A stretch of 58,321 nt of DNA from Caryophanales bacterium (GTDB lineage Bacteria > Bacillota_I > Bacilli_A > RF39 > UBA660): positions 1 through 58,321 of the forward strand of contig JAEEVN010000005.1 of NCBI GenBank assembly GCA_016290885.1. The letters are read 5' to 3'. Below, one piece after another: positions 15,818 to 24,373 of the stretch (its first letter is position 1; each line of letters starts with the position of its first letter). The position numbers and the translations under genes were made by a program. Under the pieces are notes generated by a model, which was not told the origin of the DNA, did not search any database, and was given only the letters and a program-made list of their open reading frames with translations.

Positions 15818-16397
15818 TCTTATTAAAGAAATGGAAGTTTATGCAGAAGAAAAAAATATTCCTATAATGCAAAAAAAAGGAATAGATTTTTTATGCAAAA
15901 TAATTTCTAAAAGTAATTCAAAGAATATCTTAGAAATAGGTACTGCTATTGGATATTCTGCAATTAAAATGGCACTTGTCAATGATGATATAAATGTTAC
16001 TAGTATAGAAAGAGATCAAGATAGATATATTTTAGCGTTAAAGAATATAAAAAAGGCTAAATTAGACGAGAGAATTAATGTAATATTCACTGATGCCTTA
16101 GATATAGAATTATCTGATAAATATGACTTAATATTTATTGATGCTGCTAAAGGACAATATATTAAATTCTTTGAAAAATTTAAGAAGAATTTAAATCCTG
16201 GAGGAGTAATAATATCTGATAATTTAAGCTTTCATGGTTTAGTAGAACAAAAAGAAAGAATTGAGAGTAGAAATCTAAGACAATTAGTAGGTAAAATAAA
16301 GAAATATATTGAATTCTTAGAAAATAATAAAGAATTTAAAACTAAATTTTATAAAGTAGGAGACGGTATAGCAGTTTCTATAAAAAAGGAGGATTAA
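15810..16397 (+). CDS. trmR: O-methyltransferase TrmR (YrrM-like)
   Basis: SAM-dependent O-methyltransferase, 195 residues. Motif I is ILEIGTAIGYSAIKMA, with the acidic VTSIERDQDR as the SAM ribose-binding strand and FIDAAKGQYIKFFEKF and GGVIISDNL as motifs of the caffeoyl-CoA/catechol O-methyltransferase fold. B. subtilis YrrM (TrmR) methylates 5-hydroxyuridine at tRNA position 34 to mo5U. The two genes that follow are homologues of the hydroxylation proteins, so the same role is likely. No good SD: the start lies within the yrzB end and probably relies on coupling. Confidence 0.85.
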   Translation: MDNLIKEMEVYAEEKNIPIMQKKGIDFLCKIISKSNSKNILEIGTAIGYSAIKMALVNDDINVTSIERDQDRYILALKNIKKAKLDERINVIFTDALDIELSDKYDLIFIDAAKGQYIKFFEKFKKNLNPGGVIISDNLSFHGLVEQKERIESRNLRQLVGKIKKYIEFLENNKEFKTKFYKVGDGIAVSIKKED

Positions 16398-17219
16398 ATG
16401 AGTAAAATATATATTCCTCTTCCTAAAAAAGAAGATATAGATCTATATGATGTAGATGGATTCTTTATAGGAATAAAAAATTATAGTTATGGATTTAATA
16501 ATTTAATTAGTTTAGATGAATTAAATGATTATATTAATAAAAGTAATAAAGAAATCTTTATTACTTTTAATCGTCTTTACTATAATAATGAAATAGAGGA
16601 TTTAAAGAAATTAATAAGTGAATTAATTAAACTTAATATTACTGGTATAGGTTTTAGTGATATTGGAGTTTTAAATATATTAAATGAATTAAATTATAAT
16701 GGAAAAATACTATGGTTTTCTAATCATTTAGGTACTAATTCAAGAACAATTAAATTCTTAAGTAAAAGAAATGTAGATTTATTCTTATTATCAAACGAAA
16801 TAACTAAAGATGAAATAATAAAAATTAAAAATAATTCTAATGAATTAGTAGGATGTACTTTATATGGACATTTAAATATGGCTACATCTTCTAGAAAATT
16901 ATTAACTAATTATTTTGAATTTATAAATAAATCTAAAGAAAAAGATACATATACTATTAAAGATAAAATTAAAGATGAAGAATATATAGTTACTGAAGGA
17001 TTTAATACTGATTTTTATACTAAAAGAATATTAAATGGCATTAAATATTATAATGAATTAAGTAATATAATTGATTTTATATACTTAGATGATTATATGA
17101 TTGATTCTAAAGATTTTATAAATATAGTAAAAGCATTTAAATCTAATGAAGTAATGGATTCTGATTATTTAGGATTCTTAGAAAAGAAAACTGTATATAA
17201 GGTGGAAGATTATGAATAA
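16398..17219 (+). CDS. trhP1: Peptidase U32-like tRNA hydroxylation protein, short paralogue
   Basis: 273 residues, homologue of B. subtilis YrrN. The U32 family proteins YrrN and YrrO (TrhP1/TrhP2) take part in prephenate-dependent formation of 5-hydroxyuridine at tRNA wobble position 34. The TIM-barrel-like pattern is seen (FITFNRLYYNNEIEDLKKLISEL, IGFSDIGVLNIL, ILWFSNHLGTNSRTIKFL). It lacks the Cys-rich cluster motif of the next gene. It is likely a partner subunit. SD AAGGAGG is strong, and it overlaps trhP2 by eight bases. Confidence 0.8.
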   Translation: MSKIYIPLPKKEDIDLYDVDGFFIGIKNYSYGFNNLISLDELNDYINKSNKEIFITFNRLYYNNEIEDLKKLISELIKLNITGIGFSDIGVLNILNELNYNGKILWFSNHLGTNSRTIKFLSKRNVDLFLLSNEITKDEIIKIKNNSNELVGCTLYGHLNMATSSRKLLTNYFEFINKSKEKDTYTIKDKIKDEEYIVTEGFNTDFYTKRILNGIKYYNELSNIIDFIYLDDYMIDSKDFINIVKAFKSNEVMDSDYLGFLEKKTVYKVEDYE

Positions 17220-18411
17220 GATAGAATTACTTGCTCCAGCAGGAGATTTAGAAAGATTAAAATGGGCTTTTAGATATGGAGCAGATGCTGTATATCTAGG
17301 AGGAGAAAAATTTTCTCTAAGAAGTATGGCTAAGAATTTTACTCTAGACGAAATAAAAGAAGGAGTAGAATTTGCTCATAATTTAAATAAAAAAGTATAT
17401 GTAACAGTAAATATAGTATTTCATGAAGATGATATAGAAGATCTAGTAGATTATTTAAAGAAATTAGAAGAATATAAAGTAGATGCAATAATTGCATCAG
17501 ATATGTTTATATTAGATTTGTTAAAAGAAAATAATATTAATTTAGAATTTCATTTAAGTACTCAAAGTTCTTGTTTAAATAAAGAATCAGCTTCATTCTT
17601 TAAAAAAGAAGGAGTAAAAAGAGTAGTACTTGCTAGAGAATGTTCTAAGAATGATATAGTAGATATAATTAAATCTACTGGTATAGATACGGAAGTATTT
17701 ATACATGGTGCTATGTGTATGGCATATTCAGGAAGATGTACTTTATCTAATTATATGACTAATAGAGATTCTAATAGAGGAGCATGTGCTCAAATATGTA
17801 GATGGGTATTTGATTTATATGATGAAAAAGAAAAAATAAATGATAAAACAGATTTTTCTTTTTCACCAAAAGATTTATCAATGTTAAAGTTTATACCAGA
17901 TCTAATTAATATAGGAGTAACATCTTTAAAAATAGAAGGTAGAATGAAATCTATATATTATTTAGCAACACTTCTTTCAGTATATAGAAAAGTAATTGAT
18001 GATTGTTATAATGGAACTTATGAATATAATAAAGAAGATGAATTAATATTAGAAAGAGTAGCTAATAGAGATTCTCTTCCTCAATATTTTGATAAAAAAC
18101 CTAGTGTTAATGAACAATATTATATAGGAAGAGAAGAAAACTCTAATCAAGATTTCCTTGGAGTAGTTCTTGATTATGATAAAAATAATAAAGAAATAGT
18201 AATTGAACAAAGAAATCATTTTAAAGTTGGAGATACTATTAATATATTTGGACCAGGTAAAAAATCATTTAATTTAGTGGTAAAATATATTAAAAATGAA
18301 GATAATGAGCTAGTGGATGCAGCAAGACATGCACAAGAGATAATTAGGATACCTTCAGACATAGAAGTATCTAAATATGATTTAATTAGAGTAAGCTTTT
18401 TAAATAGATAG
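17212..18411 (+). CDS. trhP2: Peptidase U32-family tRNA hydroxylation protein (YrrO-like)
   Basis: 399 residues. The N-terminus MNKIELLAPAGDLERLKWAFRYGADAVYLGG is the U32 hallmark. The signature EVFIHGAMCMAYSGRC with LSNYM and later GACAQICRW supplies the Cys residues expected to hold a metal centre. A C-terminal beta-barrel domain starts around residue 310. Although named peptidases, the TrhP branch acts in wobble uridine hydroxylation. Operon with trmR and trhP1, which fits hydroxylation followed by methylation. Confidence 0.88.
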   Translation: MNKIELLAPAGDLERLKWAFRYGADAVYLGGEKFSLRSMAKNFTLDEIKEGVEFAHNLNKKVYVTVNIVFHEDDIEDLVDYLKKLEEYKVDAIIASDMFILDLLKENNINLEFHLSTQSSCLNKESASFFKKEGVKRVVLARECSKNDIVDIIKSTGIDTEVFIHGAMCMAYSGRCTLSNYMTNRDSNRGACAQICRWVFDLYDEKEKINDKTDFSFSPKDLSMLKFIPDLINIGVTSLKIEGRMKSIYYLATLLSVYRKVIDDCYNGTYEYNKEDELILERVANRDSLPQYFDKKPSVNEQYYIGREENSNQDFLGVVLDYDKNNKEIVIEQRNHFKVGDTINIFGPGKKSFNLVVKYIKNEDNELVDAARHAQEIIRIPSDIEVSKYDLIRVSFLNR

Positions 18412-18431
18412 TAAATACTATCTATTTTTTG
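18401..18431 (+). terminator. Terminator after the trhP operon
   Basis: Stem AAATAGATAGT/ACTATCTATTT with T6, covering the stop codon. Confidence 0.8.
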
Positions 18432-18460
18432 TTGACAAAATCAACTTTTTTTAGTATTAT
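18432..18460 (+). promoter_or_regulatory. greA promoter
   Basis: Consensus -35 TTGACA (18432-18437), 17-base spacer, -10 TATTAT (18455-18460). A good example of the housekeeping promoter type of this genome. Confidence 0.75.
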
Positions 18461-18493
18461 TTTAATCGTTGAGTATTGGCGAGGTGACCATTA

Positions 18494-18967
18494 ATGAAAA
18501 ACGAAAAAAAAGAAATATTTTTAACTAAAGAAGGTCTTGCAGAATTACAAGAAGAACTTGATGATTTAAAACAAAATGTTAGACCAGAAGTTATAGGGCA
18601 AATTAAGGAAGCAAGAGCTCAAGGAGATCTATCTGAAAATGCTGAATATCATGCTGCTAGAGATAGACAAGGTCAAGTTGAAGCTAGAATAAAAGAATTA
18701 GAATACTTAATAGATAATGCTACTATTATTGAAGATACTAAATCTAACGTAGTTCAAGTTGGATCTACAGTAGAAATTAAGTATATAGCTGATAATGAAG
18801 TAGAAACTTACTATATAGTTGGTAGTACAGAAGCTGATCCATTTGAAAATAAAATTTCTAATGAATCACCAATTGCTAAAGGTATTATGGGTAAGAAAAA
18901 AGGAACTATTGTTACTATTGAAAGCCCTAATGGAAATTATGATATAGAAATAGTATCTTTAAAGTAG
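18494..18967 (+). CDS. greA: Transcription elongation factor GreA
   Basis: Rescues backtracked RNA polymerase by stimulating transcript cleavage. 157 residues, normal. The N-terminal coiled coil (about 8-78) carries the catalytic tip acidic residues in GDLSENAEYHAARDRQ (Asp and Glu at the tip). The C-terminal FKBP-like domain includes VQVGSTVEIKY and SPIAKGIMGKKKGTIV. SD GAGGTGA. It follows the trhP genes, as in B. subtilis, and lies nine bases before tig, so probably one transcript. Confidence 0.96.
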   Translation: MKNEKKEIFLTKEGLAELQEELDDLKQNVRPEVIGQIKEARAQGDLSENAEYHAARDRQGQVEARIKELEYLIDNATIIEDTKSNVVQVGSTVEIKYIADNEVETYYIVGSTEADPFENKISNESPIAKGIMGKKKGTIVTIESPNGNYDIEIVSLK

Positions 18968-18976
18968 GAGGAAAAT

Positions 18977-20221
18977 ATGAGTAAGAATATACATGAAATA
19001 GAAGTTGAATTAAAAGGTAAAGAATGGACTACTGCAGTAGATGAAGCTTTTAATAAAGCTGTTAAGACTGCTAAAATAGATGGATTTAGACAAGGTAAAG
19101 CACCAAGAGCAGTATTTGAAAAGAAATATGGTAAAGTATCTTTATTTTATGATGCTATTAATGCTAAATTACCAGAAATGTATTCTAAAGTATTAAAAGG
19201 TAATGATTTAGAACCAATAATTGATCCAAAGATTGAAATCTTAGATATAAATGATGATTTATGTAAAGTTAAATTTATAGTTACTACTAAACCTGAAGTA
19301 AAAATTAAAAAATATAAATCTTTAGGAGTTAAAAAAGAAGAAGCTAAAGTAACTAAAAAAGAAGTAGAAGATGAAATTGAAAATCTAAGAATGAGATATG
19401 CTGACTTAGAAATCAAAGAAGGTAAGATTGAATCTGGAGATATCGCTGTCATAGACTTTGAAGGATTTAAAGATGGAGTAGCTTTCGAAGGTGGTAAAGG
19501 TGAAAATTATTCTTTAACTATTGGAAGTAATACTTTTATACCTGGATTTGAAGATGCTTTAATTGGTCATAAATCTGGTGAAAATGTAGATGTTAAAGTT
19601 ACATTCCCTAAAGATTATCAATCAGAAGAATTAAAAGGTCAAAAAGCAGTATTTAAAGTAACTATTCATGAAGTTAAAACTAAAGTTCTTCCAGAACTTA
19701 ATGAAGATTTCTTCCTAGATTTAGAAATGGATGGAGTTAAAACTAAAAAAGATTTAGAAAAAGTTACTGAAGATCAAATTAAAGCTAGAAAAGAATATGA
19801 TATAGAAAATAAATATATTGATGAATTACTAGCAGAAGTAGCTAAGAATACTACAGTAGATATTCCAAATGAATTAGTAGAAGAAGAAATTGATCATATG
19901 ATTCATGAATATGCTCATAACTTAGAACATCAAGGTATTAGTTTAGATATGTTCTTTAAATATACTAATAGCGATGAAAATGCTCTAAGAGAACAAATGA
20001 GAAATGATGCTGAAACTAGAGTTAAATATAGATTTATGCTTGATGAAATAGCTAATTTAGAAAAGATAGAAATATCTGATAAAGAAGCTAATGAAGAAGC
20101 AGAAAAGATGGCTAAGAGATATAATATATCTAAAGATGAATTTATAGCTCATATAGGTGGTCTTGAAGTTCTTAAATCAGATTTAAGAATAGGTAAAGCT
20201 ATTGATGTAATTAAAAAATAA
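18977..20221 (+). CDS. tig: Trigger factor
   Basis: Ribosome-bound chaperone with peptidyl-prolyl isomerase activity. 414 residues. The ribosome-binding N-domain carries DGFRQGKAPRAVFEKKYG (about 36-53), which holds the G-F-R-x-G-x-x-P signature. The FKBP-type domain (about 150-230) shows GDIAVIDFEGFKDGVAFEGG and FIPGFEDALIGHKSGE. The helical C-domain follows to the end. SD AGGAGG. Shares a transcript with greA and ends at a terminator. In many Firmicutes clpX and lon follow tig; here lon is close but clpX is missing. Confidence 0.95.
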   Translation: MSKNIHEIEVELKGKEWTTAVDEAFNKAVKTAKIDGFRQGKAPRAVFEKKYGKVSLFYDAINAKLPEMYSKVLKGNDLEPIIDPKIEILDINDDLCKVKFIVTTKPEVKIKKYKSLGVKKEEAKVTKKEVEDEIENLRMRYADLEIKEGKIESGDIAVIDFEGFKDGVAFEGGKGENYSLTIGSNTFIPGFEDALIGHKSGENVDVKVTFPKDYQSEELKGQKAVFKVTIHEVKTKVLPELNEDFFLDLEMDGVKTKKDLEKVTEDQIKARKEYDIENKYIDELLAEVAKNTTVDIPNELVEEEIDHMIHEYAHNLEHQGISLDMFFKYTNSDENALREQMRNDAETRVKYRFMLDEIANLEKIEISDKEANEEAEKMAKRYNISKDEFIAHIGGLEVLKSDLRIGKAIDVIKK

Positions 20222-20240
20222 CCTAATGGTTATTTTTTTA
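20214..20240 (+). terminator. Terminator after tig
   Basis: Stem AAATAACC/GGTTATTT, TAAT loop and a T-run, overlapping the stop codon. Confidence 0.75.
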
Positions 20241-20269
20241 TTTACATTTTTTATTTAAGGTGTTATTAT
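20241..20269 (+). promoter_or_regulatory. Promoter of the sigma-like gene
   Basis: -35 TTTACA (20241-20246), 17-base spacer, -10 TATTAT (20264-20269), a housekeeping type. Confidence 0.6.
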
Positions 20270-20291
20270 CTTTCCTATACGAGGGATGATT

Positions 20292-20921
20292 ATGACAAGA
20301 ACATCAGAAATATTAAAGGAAGAAATTAGTAATTGTGAAAGTAAATATAGTGGCCAATATGAGGATTTAATAAGAAATTATCCAGTATTAACTAATGGAG
20401 AAGAAAAATTATTATTCTATCTTTATCATAAAACTGGAGATGATTCTTATAAAGAAGTTATAACTAAGTGTTATCTAAGATATGTATTTGATACTTGTAA
20501 TAATAAAACAAGTTATAGAGAAGATTTAATTTCAGAAGGTACAATTTTATTACTTAATTCTATAGAAAAATATGATTATAGAACTGCTAAAACTAGTCTT
20601 AGAATTCAATTAATTAATGATTTAGCTAGACTATATACAAAGTTAACTAATAAAAATGAACAATCACTTAATACTTCAGATTTTGAATGCTCTCTAAGAG
20701 ATTATGAAGAAGAATATGATGAAGAGGAACAAGAACCAAGAAAAGAGAAATTAATAATTGAAATTAGTGAAAGAACTAATATAATTAAAAAGGATTATTT
20801 ACTTGGATATGAAGCATCTTTTGATATTTTAAGTAATACTCTTGGATATACAGGGAAGACAACTTATAAAAAATCAAAAGCTCTAGGTAAGAAGTATAAA
20901 CCAGGGGAAATGGAATATTAG
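20292..20921 (+). CDS. Divergent sigma-70-like protein
   Basis: 209 residues. Residues about 36-117 align by eye with sigma-70 region 2: GEEKLLFYLYHKTGDDSYKEV, then CYLRYVFDTC, then EDLISEGTILLLNSIEKYD (compare the DLIQEGxIGLxxAxxKFD consensus) and SLRIQLINDLARLYTKL. A very acidic linker follows (about 133-152). The C-terminal FDILSNTLGYTGKTTYKKSKALGKKY (about 168-193) could be a degenerate region 4 helix-turn-helix. It would be an alternative sigma factor of the sigma-H/ComX size class, or a non-DNA-binding relic. ATG 20292 is preferred because GAGGG sits six bases upstream; the ATG at 20286 touches the SD. Confidence 0.6.
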   Translation: MTRTSEILKEEISNCESKYSGQYEDLIRNYPVLTNGEEKLLFYLYHKTGDDSYKEVITKCYLRYVFDTCNNKTSYREDLISEGTILLLNSIEKYDYRTAKTSLRIQLINDLARLYTKLTNKNEQSLNTSDFECSLRDYEEEYDEEEQEPRKEKLIIEISERTNIIKKDYLLGYEASFDILSNTLGYTGKTTYKKSKALGKKYKPGEMEY

Positions 20922-20951
20922 AAATAAATATATTTATTTATTTCTTTTTTA
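20920..20951 (+). terminator. Terminator after the sigma-like gene
   Basis: Stem GAAATAAATA/TATTTATTTC, four-base loop, T6. Confidence 0.75.
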
Positions 20952-20962
20952 TTTAAAAACAA

Positions 20963-20990
20963 TTGACTATTTTATATTTTTAATTATAAT
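20963..20990 (+). promoter_or_regulatory. lon promoter
   Basis: -35 TTGACT (20963-20968), 16-base spacer, -10 TATAAT (20985-20990). No CIRCE or CtsR operator was recognised next to it. Confidence 0.6.
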
Positions 20991-21025
20991 AAATATCGTT
21001 TTTATTAAACATCAGGAGGTGGATT

Positions 21026-23332
21026 ATGTTAAAGACTAAATTACCAGTTATAGTTCTAAGAAACATAGTCTTATTACCTCTCGGTGAGATTAAACTTGAA
21101 GTAGAGGAAGTTCTAGATAAAGAGATTATTTATAACGCGATTAATGAACATAACGGATATGTTTTACTTGTATCTCCTAAATACGCTACTAATGATGTAT
21201 TAACAAAAGAAGATCTTCCTAAAATAGGTATAATAGGTAAAATAACAAGTAATTTTGAATTGCCTAATACAAATGTAAGAATTAGTATAGCAGGTATAAA
21301 TAGGGCATTTATATATGATTATATACAAGATGGAGATCTAGTTAAAGATGCTATTATTGGGCCTCAAAAAGTAGAACCTGAAGATAGTGATATATCTAAC
21401 GCTAAAATAAGATTAATAAAAGAAGAATTCTCTAAATATGTAGCAGTTATGCCTTCTATATCTAATTACTATGTTAATAAAATTAATGAAGAAAAATCTT
21501 TAGAAAATATAACTGATTCTATAATTAATATATTACCAATATCTTTTGAAGAAAAATATAAATTTTTAGAAGATCCTAATGCTAATACAAGAGCAGATTA
21601 TTTAATATCTCTTCTTCAAAAAGAAAGAAATATATCTGCTTTAGAAAATGATATAGAAACTAAATTAAAAATTAATTTAGATGAATCTCAAAAAGAATTT
21701 GTATTAAGAGAAAAATTAAAAGTAATAAAGAAAGAATTACATGAAGATACATCTAAAGAAGATGAAATAGATTCTTTAAATAAGAAAATAGCATCTCTAA
21801 AGATCGATGAAGATATAAAAGAAAGATTATATAAAGAAGTTAAGAAGTATGAAAATATTCCTATATCTTCACCAGAATTAACTATATCTAAAAATTATTT
21901 AGATACTATGTTATCTTTACCTTGGAATATTCTAACTAAAGATGAAACTAATCTAAGTAAGATAGAAAAAGTTCTAAATGAAACTCATTATGGCCTTAAT
22001 GATATAAAAACAAGAATACTTGAATATATAGCAGTTAAGAAATTATCTAATGAAGAAAATGCTCCAATACTTTGTTTAGTTGGACCTCCTGGAGTAGGTA
22101 AAACAACTCTAGCATTCTCTATAGCTAAAGCTCTTAATAAAAACTTTGTTAAAATATCTGTAGGCGGTGTTTCTGATCAAGCCGAAATAGTAGGGCATAG
22201 AAGAACTTATGTAGGAGCAGAACCTGGTAGAATTATTAATGGTATGATTAAAGCTAAATCATCTAATCCATTATTCTTAATCGATGAGATAGATAAAATG
22301 ACTCAAGGATTTAATGGAGACCCAGAATCTGCAATGCTTGAAGTTCTTGATAGAGAGCAAAATAAATACTTTACTGATAACTTCTTAGAAGAAAAATATG
22401 ATTTATCTAAAGTAATGTTTGTATTAACAGCAAATGATATTTCTTCTATACCAGGACCACTTTTAGATAGATTAGAAATAATAGAATTATCTAGTTATAC
22501 TAGATTTGAAAAATTAGATATTGTTAAGAAATATATGCTTCCTAAATTATTAAAAGATCATGGATTAAATAAGTATAAAATTACATTTACAGATGAAGGA
22601 ATTAACTCTATTATAGAAAATTATTCTAAAGAAGCAGGAGTAAGAGAACTTGAAAGAATTATTAGTAAAATTCTAAGAAAATTAGCAGTTAAAATATTAA
22701 ATAAAGAAATCAAAGAAATAGAAATAAATAATAAAAACTTATCTGAATTTATAGGTAAAGAAAAGTATTCTTCTAAAAAGAACATAAAGAATTTACCTGG
22801 AGTAGTAAATGGTCTTGCATATACTCCATTTGGAGGAGTAACTCTTCCTATAGAAGTATGTTTCTATAAGGGTAGAGGTAATATAATACTTACTGGTTCT
22901 CTTGGAGAAGTAATGAAAGAAAGTGCTAATATATCTATTGGATATGTTAAGACTATTTTGAAAGATCTAAAAGTAAAAGAAGATTTCTTTGAAACACATG
23001 ATATTCATATAAATGTAACTGAAGCTGCAGTTAAAAAAGAAGGACCTTCTGCAGGAGTAGCTTTAACTACTGCAATTATATCTTCATTAAAGAATAAAAC
23101 TATTTCTAATGAAATAGCGATGACTGGTGAAATAACTCTTATGGGTAGTATCTTAGAAATAGGAGGTTTAAAAGAAAAAACTATTGGAGCATATAACTCT
23201 AATGTTAAAAAAATCTTTATACCTAAAGCTAATGAAAAAGACTTAGAAGAATTACCAAAAGAGATAACTGAAAATATAAAAATATATTTAGTAGATAACT
23301 ATAAAGATATATATAAAGAATTATTTAAATAG
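21026..23332 (+). CDS. lon: ATP-dependent protease Lon (LonA)
   Basis: Degrades misfolded and regulatory proteins in the cytoplasm. 768 residues with the LonA layout: N-terminal substrate domain (about 1-200), coiled-coil linker, AAA+ domain with Walker A GPPGVGKT (353-360) and Walker B LFLIDEIDK, and a C-terminal protease domain. The catalytic dyad is visible: Ser675 in EGPSAGVA and Lys718 in LKEKTIGAY. SD AGGAGGTG. Monocistronic between its own promoter and terminator. Confidence 0.96.
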   Translation: MLKTKLPVIVLRNIVLLPLGEIKLEVEEVLDKEIIYNAINEHNGYVLLVSPKYATNDVLTKEDLPKIGIIGKITSNFELPNTNVRISIAGINRAFIYDYIQDGDLVKDAIIGPQKVEPEDSDISNAKIRLIKEEFSKYVAVMPSISNYYVNKINEEKSLENITDSIINILPISFEEKYKFLEDPNANTRADYLISLLQKERNISALENDIETKLKINLDESQKEFVLREKLKVIKKELHEDTSKEDEIDSLNKKIASLKIDEDIKERLYKEVKKYENIPISSPELTISKNYLDTMLSLPWNILTKDETNLSKIEKVLNETHYGLNDIKTRILEYIAVKKLSNEENAPILCLVGPPGVGKTTLAFSIAKALNKNFVKISVGGVSDQAEIVGHRRTYVGAEPGRIINGMIKAKSSNPLFLIDEIDKMTQGFNGDPESAMLEVLDREQNKYFTDNFLEEKYDLSKVMFVLTANDISSIPGPLLDRLEIIELSSYTRFEKLDIVKKYMLPKLLKDHGLNKYKITFTDEGINSIIENYSKEAGVRELERIISKILRKLAVKILNKEIKEIEINNKNLSEFIGKEKYSSKKNIKNLPGVVNGLAYTPFGGVTLPIEVCFYKGRGNIILTGSLGEVMKESANISIGYVKTILKDLKVKEDFFETHDIHINVTEAAVKKEGPSAGVALTTAIISSLKNKTISNEIAMTGEITLMGSILEIGGLKEKTIGAYNSNVKKIFIPKANEKDLEELPKEITENIKIYLVDNYKDIYKELFK

Positions 23333-23355
23333 AAGTCAAATTGACTTCTTTTTTA
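23330..23355 (+). terminator. Terminator after lon
   Basis: Stem AGAAGTC/GACTTCT followed by T6. Confidence 0.75.
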
Positions 23356-23405
23356 TTGCTTTTTTTAATATAAATTGATAATATTAATAATAGAGGTATG
23401 ATATT

Positions 23406-23786
23406 ATGAATAAGAAAACATGGATATTTTTAGGAGTCATAGTTTTGTTTATAGTAGGTATTATAGTTATTTATAATGTTACTAAAACAAAAGACTTAAT
23501 AAGTAAAGAAAAAACAGTACAAGGAATTAAATTTAGTAATGCAAAATTAACTAAATTATCTGATAAATATATTTTTAATGTAACTGTTACTACTAGTAAG
23601 GAAGCAGTTAAAGTAATTGATTTTGATGCAACTGTATATGATAAAAAAGGGAATAGGTTAGAAACATTAACAGGATATATTGGAGATATAGATAATTTAT
23701 CTAGAAAAGATATAACAATTGAATGTAAAGAAGATCTATCTGAAGCATATGAAATTAATTACACTATAAGGATTAATAATGATTAA
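23406..23786 (+). CDS. Small membrane-anchored protein, unknown
   Basis: 126 residues. One N-terminal membrane span (about 6-26) without a lipobox or clear cleavage site, so probably an anchored protein with an external domain. Residues 36-126 are beta-rich: an ISKEKTVQGIKFSNAKLT start, DKYIFNVTVTTS, and a final EINYTIRI strand. This recalls FxLYD/immunoglobulin-like surface domains but is not a confident match. It overlaps the nuclease gene by eight bases, so the two are co-expressed at the envelope. Confidence 0.65.
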   Translation: MNKKTWIFLGVIVLFIVGIIVIYNVTKTKDLISKEKTVQGIKFSNAKLTKLSDKYIFNVTVTTSKEAVKVIDFDATVYDKKGNRLETLTGYIGDIDNLSRKDITIECKEDLSEAYEINYTIRINND

Positions 23787-24327
23787 AAAAATATCATTAT
23801 TTTTTCTTTTATTAATACCATTTAATGTATTCGCATTAGAAAAAGTAAAATTAGATAAATGTATTGATGGAGATACGGCATCTTTTATATATAAGAAAGA
23901 AGCAACTAAATTTAGATTTTTATCAGTTAATGCTCCTGAAAGTACATCTAAAGTAGAAGCATATGGCCCTGAAGCTAGTGAATATACTTGTAATGAATTA
24001 AAAAATGCTAAAAAGATAGAGATAGAATTTGAAGAAAATTCTGAAAAAAAAGATAAATATGATAGATATTTAGTATATGTATTTGTAGATGATGAATTAC
24101 TTCAAGAAAAACTTTTATATAGAGGACTAGCAGACTTAAAATATAATAAAAATAATTATAAATATACTACTAAATTAGAAAAAGCTAATAAACATGCTAA
24201 GAAAGAATTATTAGGTATATATAGTACTAAAGAATATAAAGAAGAATTAGAAGAAAATTTATTATCTTATTTAACAAAATGGGGTAAAAAAATATTATCA
24301 AATATTTTAAAAGAAATAATTGATTAA
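23779..24327 (+). CDS. Secreted thermonuclease-like protein (SNase fold)
   Basis: 182 residues with a signal peptide (about 1-19, ending NVFA). The staphylococcal-nuclease core follows. IDGDT gives Asp30 and Asp32, FRFLSVNAPE gives Arg46 and Glu54, and DKYDRYLVYVF gives Arg96, matching Nuc Asp21/Arg35/Glu43/Arg87. The position of the calcium ligand Asp40 is Asn51 (VNAPE in place of VDTPE), which could weaken metal binding. Cys28 and Cys71 may form a disulfide. A Lys-rich helical tail extends past the barrel. Probably digests extracellular nucleic acid for nutrient use or DNA uptake. The start overlaps the preceding gene. Confidence 0.85.
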   Translation: MIKKISLFFLLLIPFNVFALEKVKLDKCIDGDTASFIYKKEATKFRFLSVNAPESTSKVEAYGPEASEYTCNELKNAKKIEIEFEENSEKKDKYDRYLVYVFVDDELLQEKLLYRGLADLKYNKNNYKYTTKLEKANKHAKKELLGIYSTKEYKEELEENLLSYLTKWGKKILSNILKEIID

Positions 24328-24338
24328 TTTCTTTTTTT
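24310..24338 (+). terminator. Terminator after the nuclease gene
   Basis: Stem AAGAAAT/ATTTCTT with the stop codon at its 3' side and a long T-run. Confidence 0.6.
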
Positions 24339-24373
24339 CTATGTTATAATATAAAAAGTGTAGGTGAATGACG

